10,825 bases of DNA from Erwinia pyrifoliae DSM 12163 (GTDB lineage: Bacteria; Pseudomonadota; Gammaproteobacteria; Enterobacterales; Enterobacteriaceae), in assembly GCF_000026985.1 (NCBI RefSeq), contig NC_017390.1, forward strand, positions 3,837,809 through 3,848,633, in the 5' to 3' direction. How positions within the stretch are numbered: the first letter of the stretch is position 1; each line of letters opens with the position of its first letter. This document shows, one piece after another, positions 1 to 8,600 of this stretch. A program made the position numbers and the translations under genes. The notes below the pieces were generated by a model. It was not told the DNA's origin and did no database searches. It was given only the letters and a program-made list of their open reading frames with translations.

Positions 1-126
1 AGAGATGGGTTTCTTTGCCGACTGCGTTAGTTGGCCTTTATCCAGGCTGGCAGCCATACCCTGCGGGGGAACCTCCGACTGCTTTTGCCCACTTTGACTC
101 AGGCCGGAACTGCTACTCACTGGCAT
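1..126 (-). CDS. Unrecognised protein, N-terminal part, runs off the left edge; effector-like start
   Basis: The reading frame stays open to the window edge, so only about 42 N-terminal residues are visible. The chosen ATG (124-126) has an AGG eight bases upstream and lies inside the end of the preceding minus-strand ORF (stop at 113-115), which suggests translational coupling. An in-frame ATG 21 bases further upstream (145-147) is possible but has a poorer ribosome binding site. The start is rich in Ser, Gln and Pro (begins MPVSSSSGLSQSGQ) and lacks a hydrophobic signal peptide. This composition is typical of type III secretion signals, but it is not proof. The block PQGMAASLDKGQ, followed by a T-Q-S-A tail, recurs with small changes in the ORF at 113-430. 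No family is recognised; the effector reading rests on composition and on the AvrE-like gene upstream. Confidence 0.4.
   Translation of the reverse strand, partial: MPVSSSSGLSQSGQKQSEVPPQGMAASLDKGQLTQSAKKPIS
17..68. repeat. Direct repeat, copy 1 (52 bp)
   Basis: This copy matches positions 231-282 at 47 of 52 bases without gaps, including an identical run of 27 bases (42-68). On the minus strand both copies encode the same peptide block, PQGMAASL(D/G)KGQ. They lie 214 bases apart, so they sit in different reading frames and belong to two different minus-strand ORFs. Several differences change only conservative residues, which fits a duplicated coding module better than a non-coding repeat. 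Confidence 0.85.
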
Positions 127-430
127 TTTTATTGCCTGTAAAGTCATATGTTACGCTCGTACTTCCACTGAATGTTTCGGCCTTCTTCAACCCCCCACAA
201 ATCTCCCGAAGAAAGGCTGAATTGTCCTGTGCCGACTCAGTTGATTGGCCTTTACCCAGGCTGGCAGCCATACCCTGCGGGGAAAGATCCCTGGCAGAGT
301 GCTGTCCGCAATCGGTCACTTTAACATTATGCAGTTTAGACAGCACCCCCCTCACGTTGGAACCGACGTTTCCCTGAACGAAACCACCCGCTGTATAAAC
401 ACAATGACTGGCTATCCTTGACAAAAGCAT
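113..430 (-). CDS. Small unrecognised protein, 105 residues
   Basis: A perfect AAGGAG lies seven bases upstream of the ATG, the main reason to accept this ORF as real. The protein is Ser/Gly-rich and soluble-looking, with three Cys (residues 9, 41 and 79) and no clear signal peptide or membrane segment. Residues around 50-65 hold the PQGMAASLGKGQ block shared with the next ORF on the same strand. It lies on the same strand as the AvrE/DspE-like gene and starts 249 bases downstream of that gene's stop, and its own end overlaps the next start, so the three may form a transcription unit. No known family is recognised. It does not look like a type III chaperone: those are acidic and of a different composition. 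It could instead be a decayed 5' part of a longer gene whose frame was broken between the two repeat copies. Confidence 0.45.
   Translation of the reverse strand: MLLSRIASHCVYTAGGFVQGNVGSNVRGVLSKLHNVKVTDCGQHSARDLSPQGMAASLGKGQSTESAQDNSAFLREICGGLKKAETFSGSTSVTYDFTGNKNASE
231..282. repeat. Direct repeat, copy 2 (52 bp)
   Basis: Second copy of the module at 17-68, inside the 105-residue minus-strand ORF. Homology fades on both sides, so the duplicated unit appears to be a short module and not a whole gene. Confidence 0.85.
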
Positions 431-437
431 AATAAGA

Positions 438-443
438 CTCCTT
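438..443 (-). promoter_or_regulatory. Strong ribosome binding site of the 105-residue ORF
   Basis: AAGGAG read on the minus strand, seven bases before the ATG at 430. Its near-ideal match and spacing decide the start of this otherwise unrecognised ORF. Confidence 0.6.
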
Positions 444-510
444 TCAATTTATCTAATATCAGCACCCTGAATATAAAAGGCATACTCCCAACATCCTTCC
501 CGCCGGGTAT

Positions 511-627
511 TCATGCGGCTAACGCAATAACACAACGGTTTCCTGGCAAATCCACAGTGACAGACAACCCATACAGAGCCTTGTTTCTGGGTAACAGCCG
601 ACCACGCATGCTCTGAATCAGAGCCAT
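511..627 (-). other. Gap between the effector-like gene and the small ORF, with a 38-residue frame
   Basis: The stretch 431-679 carries no recognisable gene. On the minus strand one frame is open from 693 to a TGA at 511-513; an internal ATG at 627 would give 38 residues (begins MALIQSMRGRLLPRNK, ends VIALAA). No ribosome binding site precedes that ATG and the frame overlaps the end of the upstream gene. It may be the 3' remnant of a lost gene or chance. No terminator with a T-tract was found here. Confidence 0.15.
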
Positions 628-679
628 AAAATGCTGGGCTGCCTGACTGCGAAAAAGCCCGCTAAATTTTTTCAAGCGA

Positions 680-3370
680 TCAGTAAAGGAATTTCAATCT
701 ACTTTCTATAGTAAACGGCGTTATATCGGCTTCATGCCGATATAAAAAACTAATATCCCCCAAACGCTCATCGTACGATATTTCATTCTTGCTCAAGAAG
801 TAAATGATTGAAAGTGGAACTGTCGCCGTCTCGTGGCTTAACGTCCCTAATCGTCGAAGTTCCAGTCTTTTTAATCGCAAGCCATGAGGGCTATTCGCGG
901 AATAATGTCCGATCGTCTCGTAGTGAGAAATCAAGGTTATCATACAAGATTTCCCCAAGCTCATTCTTTCTTGCTGCGAGACAGCGTTTTTTATTGCATA
1001 AATTTTCTTCATCATTGAGTTAACGATCCCTTCATATTTGGCCACCTGCTCTAACGTAAGCCCTTTCCGCGCCGACGAGCCGTCAACCAGGGTGAGGAAA
1101 AATGGGATATTGTTAAGTTCACTGATATTATATTTTTGGCTATAATATTCTTTGATGTCTTTTTCGCTGTCTGACTTTATGTTGCCACTCGGTTTTAAAT
1201 GCTTCATCACCACGTTATCCCACCGCGCCCCGCCATGCTCAGTCCTGAACTGCTGGATAACTGCAGACTCTTCTGTTAAGGGTAACGGGACACATAAAAC
1301 CGGTTCTCCACTGTAAATAGCAACAGGCATGATCTTTGTTTCTTTAAAAATATCCAGCTCAGGATTCATGAGCACGGCGTTATATTGATTAATTCTGGTG
1401 ATATTATCATTTTTATCGACGATCAGTTGCGAGGTTGACCTCGCTTTTAGCACCTCTAAAGCAAGTCTGGCACCCAGCGCAGTGCGGGGCACCACTAAAT
1501 AAGTGTTTGGATTAGCCATTCCACCCACTTCTAACCTTAGTTCAGACTTAGCTTCAAGCATTATGACAAACTCTTTTTCCTTCAGCTCAGTCAACTCTGA
1601 CTGGCTAATAATATATTTTTTTAATCCTGGATCTATGGCCCCCTTATCAAACTGTCTCATGAACAGGATGAAATCATTGTTCGACAGGCGGAAAGTAAAA
1701 TCCTTTTTATCAGACAATTGAGTGGCAATAATGAGATTTGCTTCAGCAGGTAGTACCGTCATATAGTCCAGACCGTGAAAACCGAGCAATGTCCTCTCTA
1801 ATCCCTGCCCCGTTCCCACAAGACCGGTGACTCCGCGTTGAAACTGATGAGTGAATGTGAGTTTAATACTGTCTTGATCCGTTCTTGACAGGGATAAACT
1901 GTGACTAAAGGAGATCCCACCAAGAATGCCAGCGAACCAACCCGGACAGAACGGTATTCCGCCAGAGGCAATGCCAAAAAAACCAGATACCCGCTCGGAA
2001 CTTGTTATATGAATGGTATCTTTCACATGCAGTTTCTGGCTCAATTCTGTCAGGGCATCAGATAAACCCAATTTTTGCCTGTGGCCTAACGCATCATTGA
2101 GTACGCCAGATACTTTTTTTCCCCATGATGTTAAAAATTCCAGCCTGGATTCAAATGACGGATTCCCGTATTCACCACGATGACGGGGTTGACCTGAATT
2201 AATATGGGTTATCATACCTGATGTTGTTGAGTAAATCCCACCTATACCTATGTCCAATCCTTTAGCCACGTCAATTGCTGCCTGGATATTCCTGCCCTCC
2301 GCTTTTTTTAAGCTGGCTTCCTTGAAATTAAATCTTGAATTATTTGCAACAGAGGAGAATAAAGGAATACGTCTGGCACTGAAGTTCCCCCTACGGTCTG
2401 AAGAAAAGGGTTGTCCGGCATGATATTTTTCATGCGGATCGCTGCCCAAACGAGAAGAGAAAATTTGCGGGGGCTTGTGACTGAGTTTCCTTGCGAAGGA
2501 ATCATCTAAAGAAATATGCATTGGGTTAAGATAGTAAATTCTGCACTTATTTCCTGACATGACGGCGATCTGCAATTCATTTATTGCTCTTTTGATATTT
2601 ATAATCTTATATTTATTTTTCAATGGTAGCTTAATTTCAGCATATCCGCTTGAGAAATCGGATGCGTTGCCGGCCTCCTGGATTATTTTAGCCCATAGCT
2701 TCCCTGCACCATAACTGAATGATATCAGTGTGTCATTGTCTGTTTTAAACACCAGTTTATCACGTTCATCCTTTATCTCATCAAGGAATGCTAATGATAC
2801 GTATTGCCCTTCTATATCTTCCTGACTTGAGGCGGGCTTTATTTCAATTGAACAGACCTTTCCGGTGTATTTTTCTTCACCTGTCAGAATGCCACTCTCG
2901 TTAACATAAATGCGACTCAACTTGATGCCACATTGAAAATCAGTCAGCGCAGCCGTGTAGTATTCATAACCTCCATTTAACTTTTTATATAGCCCTTCAA
3001 TCAGATTGAAACTCTTTCCCTTAATTAAAAGCAAGTACCCGTCATCACCTATCGTCATTCCCAGATTACTCGTGGGGAACCCTGCAACCATACCGCAATA
3101 CACATATTTCTCTACGCTAAGATGGGATAACCCGGGCAACAGCTTATACTCTACTTTACATAAGGTCTTGTCAGGAAGATAACTGACGATCTGATTTAAT
3201 TCCTTGCTGGCTTTAACTCTCTTTAGCTTCCCGGGAGTGTTTTCTACATGATTAATGCAATTCAATAGCACGTTATTATCTATGCCGGTTAATGAGCATC
3301 TTCGTTCATTTTTTATTTTTCTCAGATCTACAGAAGATTTATCATCAGAGCAAAAAGGATCAACTTTCAT
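680..3370 (-). CDS. AvrE/DspE-like type III effector, shortened (896 residues)
   Basis: Probable secreted virulence protein. AvrE/DspE effectors are about 1,700-1,850 residues, delivered by the Hrp type III system, and reported to form beta-barrel channels in host membranes. Residues 440-620 follow the order remembered for E. amylovora DspE: an E-L-x-x-K-L helix, a Gly-rich beta segment with P-G at 476-477, S-L-S-R-T-D at 493-498, G-V-T-G-L-V-G-T-G at 513-521, then a stretch matching the DspE segment with L-T-E-D-E-L. The last 30 residues (E868-R-L-G-D-I-S-F, then P-F-T-I-E) resemble the DspE end. Residues 65-290 are beta-rich and could be propeller-like. The long disordered N-terminus and any WxxxE motif are absent. 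An AAAGG seven bases upstream supports the start. Base composition is clearly more AT-rich than rlmJ. No canonical HrpL box was found upstream. The family link is by eye and remote; secretion is inferred. Confidence 0.6.
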   Translation of the reverse strand: MKVDPFCSDDKSSVDLRKIKNERRCSLTGIDNNVLLNCINHVENTPGKLKRVKASKELNQIVSYLPDKTLCKVEYKLLPGLSHLSVEKYVYCGMVAGFPTSNLGMTIGDDGYLLLIKGKSFNLIEGLYKKLNGGYEYYTAALTDFQCGIKLSRIYVNESGILTGEEKYTGKVCSIEIKPASSQEDIEGQYVSLAFLDEIKDERDKLVFKTDNDTLISFSYGAGKLWAKIIQEAGNASDFSSGYAEIKLPLKNKYKIINIKRAINELQIAVMSGNKCRIYYLNPMHISLDDSFARKLSHKPPQIFSSRLGSDPHEKYHAGQPFSSDRRGNFSARRIPLFSSVANNSRFNFKEASLKKAEGRNIQAAIDVAKGLDIGIGGIYSTTSGMITHINSGQPRHRGEYGNPSFESRLEFLTSWGKKVSGVLNDALGHRQKLGLSDALTELSQKLHVKDTIHITSSERVSGFFGIASGGIPFCPGWFAGILGGISFSHSLSLSRTDQDSIKLTFTHQFQRGVTGLVGTGQGLERTLLGFHGLDYMTVLPAEANLIIATQLSDKKDFTFRLSNNDFILFMRQFDKGAIDPGLKKYIISQSELTELKEKEFVIMLEAKSELRLEVGGMANPNTYLVVPRTALGARLALEVLKARSTSQLIVDKNDNITRINQYNAVLMNPELDIFKETKIMPVAIYSGEPVLCVPLPLTEESAVIQQFRTEHGGARWDNVVMKHLKPSGNIKSDSEKDIKEYYSQKYNISELNNIPFFLTLVDGSSARKGLTLEQVAKYEGIVNSMMKKIYAIKNAVSQQERMSLGKSCMITLISHYETIGHYSANSPHGLRLKRLELRRLGTLSHETATVPLSIIYFLSKNEISYDERLGDISFLYRHEADITPFTIESRLKFLY

Positions 3371-3749
3371 ATAGTTACCTTTATTTTATTATTGAATAAT
3401 GCCTTATCCTTTTCACATTACAATTCAATTCCCGTTGATAAAACGCGTGAAGATATTTTCTAAATATAGCGTTCCATCCTGATTTTTTGTTATTCAGATT
3501 ATTCTCTATCCTGCTATTGATACAGCACAGCCGGTTTTGGTTAACTCAAGGCCGTTTACCCGGTAAAAGCGAAAGAACGGCAGCCCATCCGGCAGCCATC
3601 CCTGATATAATCCCTCGCCTTAAAAGGTTCTCATGCTTTTTCCTGCATCCGCTGCTGTGCGCCGTTCTGTGGGTAATCCGTGGGGTAATAATTGTGAAAA
3701 TTGATTCACCATCAATTAAAACCTTATAAATTCAACAGGATATAGATAA
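3371..3749. other. Divergent intergenic region between the effector-like gene and rlmJ
   Basis: This 379-base stretch should hold the promoters of both divergent genes. Its left part, next to the effector-like gene, is AT-rich. An 80-codon plus-strand frame (3487-3729) has no ribosome binding site and no recognisable content, so it is not called. No match to the HrpL box (GGAACC, 15-16 bases, CCACNNA) was seen on the minus strand; the nearest is a GGAACG near 3471-3476 followed by TCAC at a spacing of 19, which is too far. Confidence 0.6.
3603..3611 (+). promoter_or_regulatory. Candidate extended -10 promoter for rlmJ
   Basis: TGATATAAT is a perfect extended -10 element (TGn plus TATAAT). 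It has no convincing -35 hexamer, which extended -10 promoters can do without. Transcription would start near 3618, giving a leader of about 130 bases before rlmJ. A second pair, TTGATT at 3701-3706 and TATAAA at 3725-3730, would start transcription inside the ribosome binding site and is less likely. Confidence 0.3.
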
Positions 3750-4592
3750 ATGCTCAGTTACCGCCACAGTTTTCATGCCGGCAATCACGCCGACGTTCTT
3801 AAACACACCGTGCAAAGCCTGATTATCAGCGCGCTGAATGAGAAAGATAAACCTTATCTCTATCTCGACACTCACGCGGGTGCCGGGCGCTATCAGCTGA
3901 GCGGTGAGCATGCGGAGCGCACCGGCGAGTATCTGGAAGGCATCGCCCGGATCTGGCAACAGGAAAACTTACCGGAGGAGCTGGCCGCCTATATCGGCGT
4001 GGTTAAAAATCTTAACCCCGGCGGTAAACTGCGCTATTACCCGGGGTCGCCACTGATTGCCCGCTTCCTGCTGCGCGAATTCGACAAGCTGCAGCTGACT
4101 GAACTGCACTCCAGCGACTTCCCACTGCTGCGCAATGAATTCCTGAAAGACGATCGCGCACGTACCGAACGTGCCGACGGCTATCAGCAGCTGAAATCTA
4201 AACTGCCGCCGCCGTCGCGCCGGGGTTTAATCCTGATCGACCCGCCCTATGAGATGAAAAGCGACTATCAGGATGTGGTTAAAGGCATTCAGGAAGGTTA
4301 TAAGCGCTTCAACACCGGGGTGTTCGCGCTGTGGTATCCGGTGGTTTTGCGCCAGCAAATCAAGCGCATGTGCAACGAGCTGGAGGCCACCGGCATCCGC
4401 CGTATTTTGCAGATTGAGCTGGCGGTGCGCCCGGACAGCGATCGGCGCGGCATGACGGCTTCCGGCATGATTGTGATTAATCCGCCGTGGAAGCTGGAAC
4501 AGCAGATGAAAAACGTGCTGCCGTGGCTGCATAAAATGCTGGTGCCTGCGGGAACCGGCCACACTAAAGTGAACTGGATTGTGCCGGAATAA
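3750..4592 (+). CDS. rlmJ: 23S rRNA (adenine(2030)-N6)-methyltransferase RlmJ
   Basis: RlmJ (formerly YhiR) uses S-adenosylmethionine to methylate N6 of A2030 in 23S rRNA, acting in the cytoplasm on RNA before or during large-subunit assembly. The 280-residue length equals that of the E. coli enzyme, and the translation closely follows it throughout (MLSYRHSFHAGNHADVLKHT at the start, VNWIVPE-type end). The catalytic motif of N6-adenine methyltransferases, D-P-P-Y, is at residues 164-167. The SAM-binding loop D-T-H-A-G-A-G-R is at 40-47. AGGA nine bases before the ATG supports the start. In E. coli rlmJ is followed by gor; here it faces rnz across a hairpin, so the neighbourhood differs. It is GC-rich and typical of the core genome, in contrast to the AT-rich gene on its left. 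Confidence 0.97.
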   Translation: MLSYRHSFHAGNHADVLKHTVQSLIISALNEKDKPYLYLDTHAGAGRYQLSGEHAERTGEYLEGIARIWQQENLPEELAAYIGVVKNLNPGGKLRYYPGSPLIARFLLREFDKLQLTELHSSDFPLLRNEFLKDDRARTERADGYQQLKSKLPPPSRRGLILIDPPYEMKSDYQDVVKGIQEGYKRFNTGVFALWYPVVLRQQIKRMCNELEATGIRRILQIELAVRPDSDRRGMTASGMIVINPPWKLEQQMKNVLPWLHKMLVPAGTGHTKVNWIVPE

Positions 4593-4599
4593 TCGCTGA

Positions 4600-4639
4600 C
4601 GGCCAGTGCGGGAGTGCATTACCGACCCCGCACTGGTCG
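4600..4639. terminator. Strong hairpin between convergent rlmJ and rnz
   Basis: CCAGTGCGGG at 4603-4612 pairs perfectly with CCCGCACTGG at 4627-4636. Three further pairs on the outside (4600-4602 with 4637-4639, one of them G-T) make a stem of 13 with a 14-base loop. It starts just after the rlmJ stop and lies about 60 bases beyond the rnz stop, where a two-way transcription end is expected. It has no T-tract on either side, so it is not a classical Rho-independent terminator. It may instead protect the mRNA 3' ends or be a dispersed palindromic repeat. Confidence 0.4.
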
Positions 4640-4696
4640 CCGGAACCCCCCGTCAGGGGCTGGCCGCGATGCTTTAGCGCACCCGCCCCGCGTGTT

Positions 4697-5611
4697 TTAC
4701 AGGGTAAACAGCGCAAAGTCATGCGCCATCTCGGTGTGCGGAAATACCGCACGACACTCTGCCAGCAGGCGCTCGCAGTCGTGACGCAGATAGCGTGAGC
4801 TAAGATGCGTAATGATTAATTTTTTCGCCCCGCTCTGCTGCGCCACCTGTGCCGCCTGCACCGTTGAAGAGTGACCGCGCGCGTTCGCTTTCTCCTCCAT
4901 CGCCACTTCCAGCGTGGCTTCATGCACCATGACATCAACCCCTGCAGCCAGCTCAACTGCCGCTGCCGTTGGTGCGGTATCGCCAAAAATAGCCAGACTG
5001 CGCCCTTTTATCTTGCTGCCGACATAATCCCAGCCGTTGATAATACGCCCGTCAGCCAGCGTCACGCTGCGCCCCTGCTTGAGGTCGTAGAAATAAGGCC
5101 CCGTCGGGACGCCGTGCGCCGCCAGCTTTTGGGCAGCAAGCGCGCCGGGTTTGTCGTGCTCGTCAATGCGGTAGCCATAGCACTCTACCGGATGAGTCAA
5201 CGGGTAAGCGGTAACGCGAAAATGCGCGTCCTGAAACACTTCGCCCGCGCTGATTTCGATAATTTCCAGCGGGAAGTTCAGCCAGGAGCCGCTGAGACTG
5301 AGGCTGGTTTCAACGAAGGTTTTTATCCCCGAAGGCCCGTACAGCGTCATCGGTTCAACACAGCCATTCATTGAACGGCTGGTGAGCAGCCCCGGCAGAC
5401 CAAAGATATGATCGCCGTGCAAATGCGTGATAAAGATCTTTTCGATCCTGCCGGGTTTGATCGGGGTGCGCAGGATCTGATGCTGTGTGCCTTCGCCACA
5501 GTCAAACAGCCAGACATTATTACGCACGCCCTGCAAATCCAGCGCGATGCCGGTCACATTACGCTCGCGGCTCGGCGTACCGGCTCCGGTTCCTAAAAAC
5601 TGCAAATGCAT
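4697..5611 (-). CDS. rnz: Ribonuclease Z / ribonuclease BN, tRNA 3' processing
   Basis: A metallo-beta-lactamase-fold phosphodiesterase that trims tRNA precursors at the 3' end in the cytoplasm; the E. coli gene is also called elaC or rbn. The signature zinc-binding motif H-L-H-G-D-H is at residues 63-68. Further metal ligands are expected in [16 protein letters not shown] and I-I-T-H-L-S-S-R, all present. The N-terminus ([20 protein letters not shown]) aligns with the family, so the start at 5611 is chosen, giving 304 residues. A longer frame starting at 5653 would overlap the hsdR end and add residues foreign to the family. A GGAG lies ten bases upstream. The start is only 19 bases after the hsdR stop, so read-through from the hsd operon is likely; a separate promoter could lie within the hsdR end. 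Confidence 0.96.
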   Translation of the reverse strand: MHLQFLGTGAGTPSRERNVTGIALDLQGVRNNVWLFDCGEGTQHQILRTPIKPGRIEKIFITHLHGDHIFGLPGLLTSRSMNGCVEPMTLYGPSGIKTFVETSLSLSGSWLNFPLEIIEISAGEVFQDAHFRVTAYPLTHPVECYGYRIDEHDKPGALAAQKLAAHGVPTGPYFYDLKQGRSVTLADGRIINGWDYVGSKIKGRSLAIFGDTAPTAAAVELAAGVDVMVHEATLEVAMEEKANARGHSSTVQAAQVAQQSGAKKLIITHLSSRYLRHDCERLLAECRAVFPHTEMAHDFALFTL

Positions 5612-5621
5612 AATCAGCAGG

Positions 5622-5625
5622 CTCC
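5622..5625 (-). promoter_or_regulatory. Ribosome binding site of rnz
   Basis: GGAG on the minus strand, ten bases before the ATG at 5611. Together with the family alignment it supports the shorter start. It lies between the hsdR stop codon and rnz. Confidence 0.5.
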
Positions 5626-5630
5626 GTTGA

Positions 5631-8600
5631 TTATTGTGCCGGGGGTTGCGCACCCATTCCGCCGCCCTGGTCGAGCATATGCTGCATGCTTTGGGTCAAT
5701 GATGCTTTAAATGCCGGGTCATTGGCGTAAAGCTTATAGAGTTCCAGCTCTTCTTTCCGGCGTAGCAGCATAACTTCCTTCAGCATCTTGTCAAAGGCCA
5801 ACTGCCGGTTGTGCGGATCCGGGTTGTTTTGATACTTGGCGGCAAAGTCCGGGTGGTTGCGCACGCTATTGACCATATTCACAAACTTAATTTTCTGCTC
5901 CTCGGGCGTGGCGCGCCACCCATGGAACCAGCGCTCATTGAAGTTGCGAATGATCTCATCCAGCGGATCGGTCTCTCTTTCTGTACCGTACGCACCTCTG
6001 GGATTCGGGTTCTGAGGATCGACTTCCGTTTCAGCTGCATCCAGCTTGATGCCATGACCCAGCTTAACCCGCTGTAAGCCGTAGGAGCTTAAATTTACTG
6101 ACTCCAGTAATTTGTCGAACGCATCTGCGTCCGGGTCTTCTACGATCAGTTTAGGTATCAGGAACTTCAGGAACCAGAACAGTTTTTCCCATGCCACCAT
6201 TTCATAAGGCATGATCGATGCCATCTGGCCGTAAATCTTCACAAACTGCTTGGCCTTAACTTTAAAATCTATTTTTTGCTCTGGCTCCAGTTCCAGCTCG
6301 CTGGCAAAGCGTGCCGCCGCCCGATCTATAACAGGGCTTAACGTTTGTGCATCTTCATTATTGAAATAGCGCGCAACAAAATCTTCGACTTCGTACCACT
6401 CATATACGCCCGCATCATCCATCTCATCCTTCAGTTCATGAAGCACGTTGACATCGGTTGCCCGGGACAGCGACGTGGCGGTATAGAAGGGGTTAAATGC
6501 CGCCTGCACATCTTCGACAGAGTTAAAGAAATCCAGCACAAACAGGTCTTCGGTTTTTTTACCCAGCCTGGGCGCACTGCGGTTTAAACGCGAGAGCGCC
6601 TGTACGCACAGCACGCCGGTTAACTTCTTGTCGACGTACATGGCACATAATTTAGGCTGGTCAAAGCCGGTCAGGTATTTATTGGCCACCACCAGCAGGC
6701 GATATTCATCGCTGTCAAATGCCTCTTTGGTATCATTTTCCGCGAAGCCATTAATATCCGCTTCGGTATATTCAATACCATCGACCTCTTTACTGCCGGA
6801 GAAGGCAATGAGCACCTTAAATGGGTTGCCCTGCTGTTGCAGAATACGCTGAATCGCCTTGTAGTAGCGAATGGCCACCTCGATATTCTGCGTAACCACC
6901 ATGCCTTTCGCTTTCCCCTTCAGCTTCTTCGCATTCACAATATGCGGCACAAAGTGTTCAAGCATGATCCCGGCTTTGGTATCAATGGTCTGCTGACTGC
7001 GCTCAACGTAAGCGCGCAGTTTCTTTTGCGCTTTCTGGCTATCAAACTCGGGATTATCGGCGATGGACTTTTCGATCTCGTAATAACTGCGAAACGTGGT
7101 GTAGTTGGCGAGCACGTCGAGAATAAAGCCCTCTTCAATGGCCTGCTTCATCGAATAGAGATGAAAAGGTTTAAAGGTTCCGTCCTGCTGGCATTGGCCA
7201 AATTTTTCCAGGGTGCTGTTTTTCGGCGTGGCGGTAAAGGCCAGGTAGGTGGCATTACCGCGCATTTTACGCGAGTTCATGGCCTGCAGGATTTTATCCT
7301 GGGCGTCCTCGGCCTCTTCCACCTGCGCTTTACCCATAGCACGGTTCATATTGTCATGGGCAGAGCCGGATTGGGAGCTGTGCGCTTCGTCAATGATCAC
7401 CGCAAAACGCTTGTCGCTGAGATCGGCTATGCCGTCAATGATAAAGGGAAATTTCTGGATGGTGGTGATAATGATCTTTTTTCCACTTTCCAGCGCCTGC
7501 TTCAGCTCCGAGGATTTATACGCCGGGGCGATGATATTTTTGACCTCAGAAAATTCTTTGATGTTGTCGCGCAGCTGTTTATCCAGCAAACGTCTGTCGG
7601 TCACCACGATAACGGAATCGAATAGCGGCTGTTCTAAACTTTTGCCCGCAGCAGCGGCTGCAGAGAGCGGACAGGTTTCAATTAACTGGTAGGCCGCCCA
7701 GGTGATCGAATTGGACTTGCCTGAACCGGCCGAGTGTTGGATCAAATAGGTTTGACCAACCCCATAAGTCGCCGCATGGGCGACAAGCTGACGAACCACA
7801 TCAAGCTGATGATAACGCGGGAAAAACAGCGTGCGTTTTGCTAAAGAATCTTTGCTGCTGCCATCCAGACGAACAAAATGCTGGATGATATTTGCCACGC
7901 TATCGCGGGTAAAAATCTCCTGCCACAGATACGCCGTTCGGTGCCCGTTGGGGTTGGGTGGGTTGCCTTGCCCGTGATGGTGGCCTTTATTGAACGGCAG
8001 GAAGAAGGTGCTTTTACCCGCCAGCTTTGTCGTCATATAGACTTCATCGGTATCCACCGCCATATGCACCAGGCAGCGGCCAAATGTCAGTAATGCCTGG
8101 CTGCTGTCCCGGTCTTCACAGTACTGCTTTTGGCCGTGATAACGCGCAGTCTGCCCGGTCCAGGCATTTTTGAGTTCCAGCGTGGCAAAGGGGATGCCGT
8201 TGATAAACAGCACCATATCAATTTCCTGCAGCGGATTGCCCAGGGAATAGCGCACCTGTCTGGTGCAGCTAAACCTGTTTTCTGCAAAGTTTTGTTTTAT
8301 CTTTTCACCGCTGCTGGCCAGCGGAGCGGGAAACATCAGGTTAAAATGCGCGTCATCGACGCTTAGCCCTTTCTTCAGCAGGTGCAATACGCCGTGCTTT
8401 TTAATCAGTCGGTCATAACGCTCAAGCAGCTTGCGTTGCCAGTCAGCCGGATGGTGTTTTTGCAGTTTGGCCAGTTCCGGCGCATGAGTCTGCTGCAGGT
8501 ACTGCCAGAAGAAGCGCTCGTCAAGGGCATACTGCCTATTGAAATCAGCTGCCGCCCCGGCGAGATACCCTGCTGCTGCGTGCTGCGCTACCACTCCCGC

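Noticed and set aside
15..377. 120-codon plus-strand frame across the two repeat copies
   Set aside because: The repeat copies fall into different frames and give unrelated peptides on this strand, while the minus strand encodes the same peptide twice. It also has no ribosome binding site.
356..395. HrpL-box-like GGAACC followed by CCAC on the plus strand
   Set aside because: The spacing is 19 instead of 15-16 bases, and it points away from the minus-strand ORFs.
652..676. Possible terminator near the A-rich and T-rich runs after the effector-like gene
   Set aside because: The A and T runs flank a segment (GCCCGC) that has no complementary partner, so no GC-rich stem forms.
3487..3729. 80-codon hydrophobic plus-strand frame upstream of rlmJ
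   Set aside because: No ribosome binding site, no family resemblance, and it occupies the region expected to hold promoters.
4227..4619. 130-codon minus-strand frame opposite rlmJ
   Set aside because: Shadow of rlmJ with His/Arg-rich low-information translation and no start signal.
5612..5653. Longer rnz start at 5653
   Set aside because: It overlaps the hsdR end and adds residues absent from the family; the start at 5611 matches the conserved N-terminus and has its own GGAG.
6837..7625. 262-codon plus-strand open frame inside hsdR
   Set aside because: It lies fully antisense to a clearly conserved gene, has no ribosome binding site or recognisable domain, and is explained by the codon pattern of hsdR.
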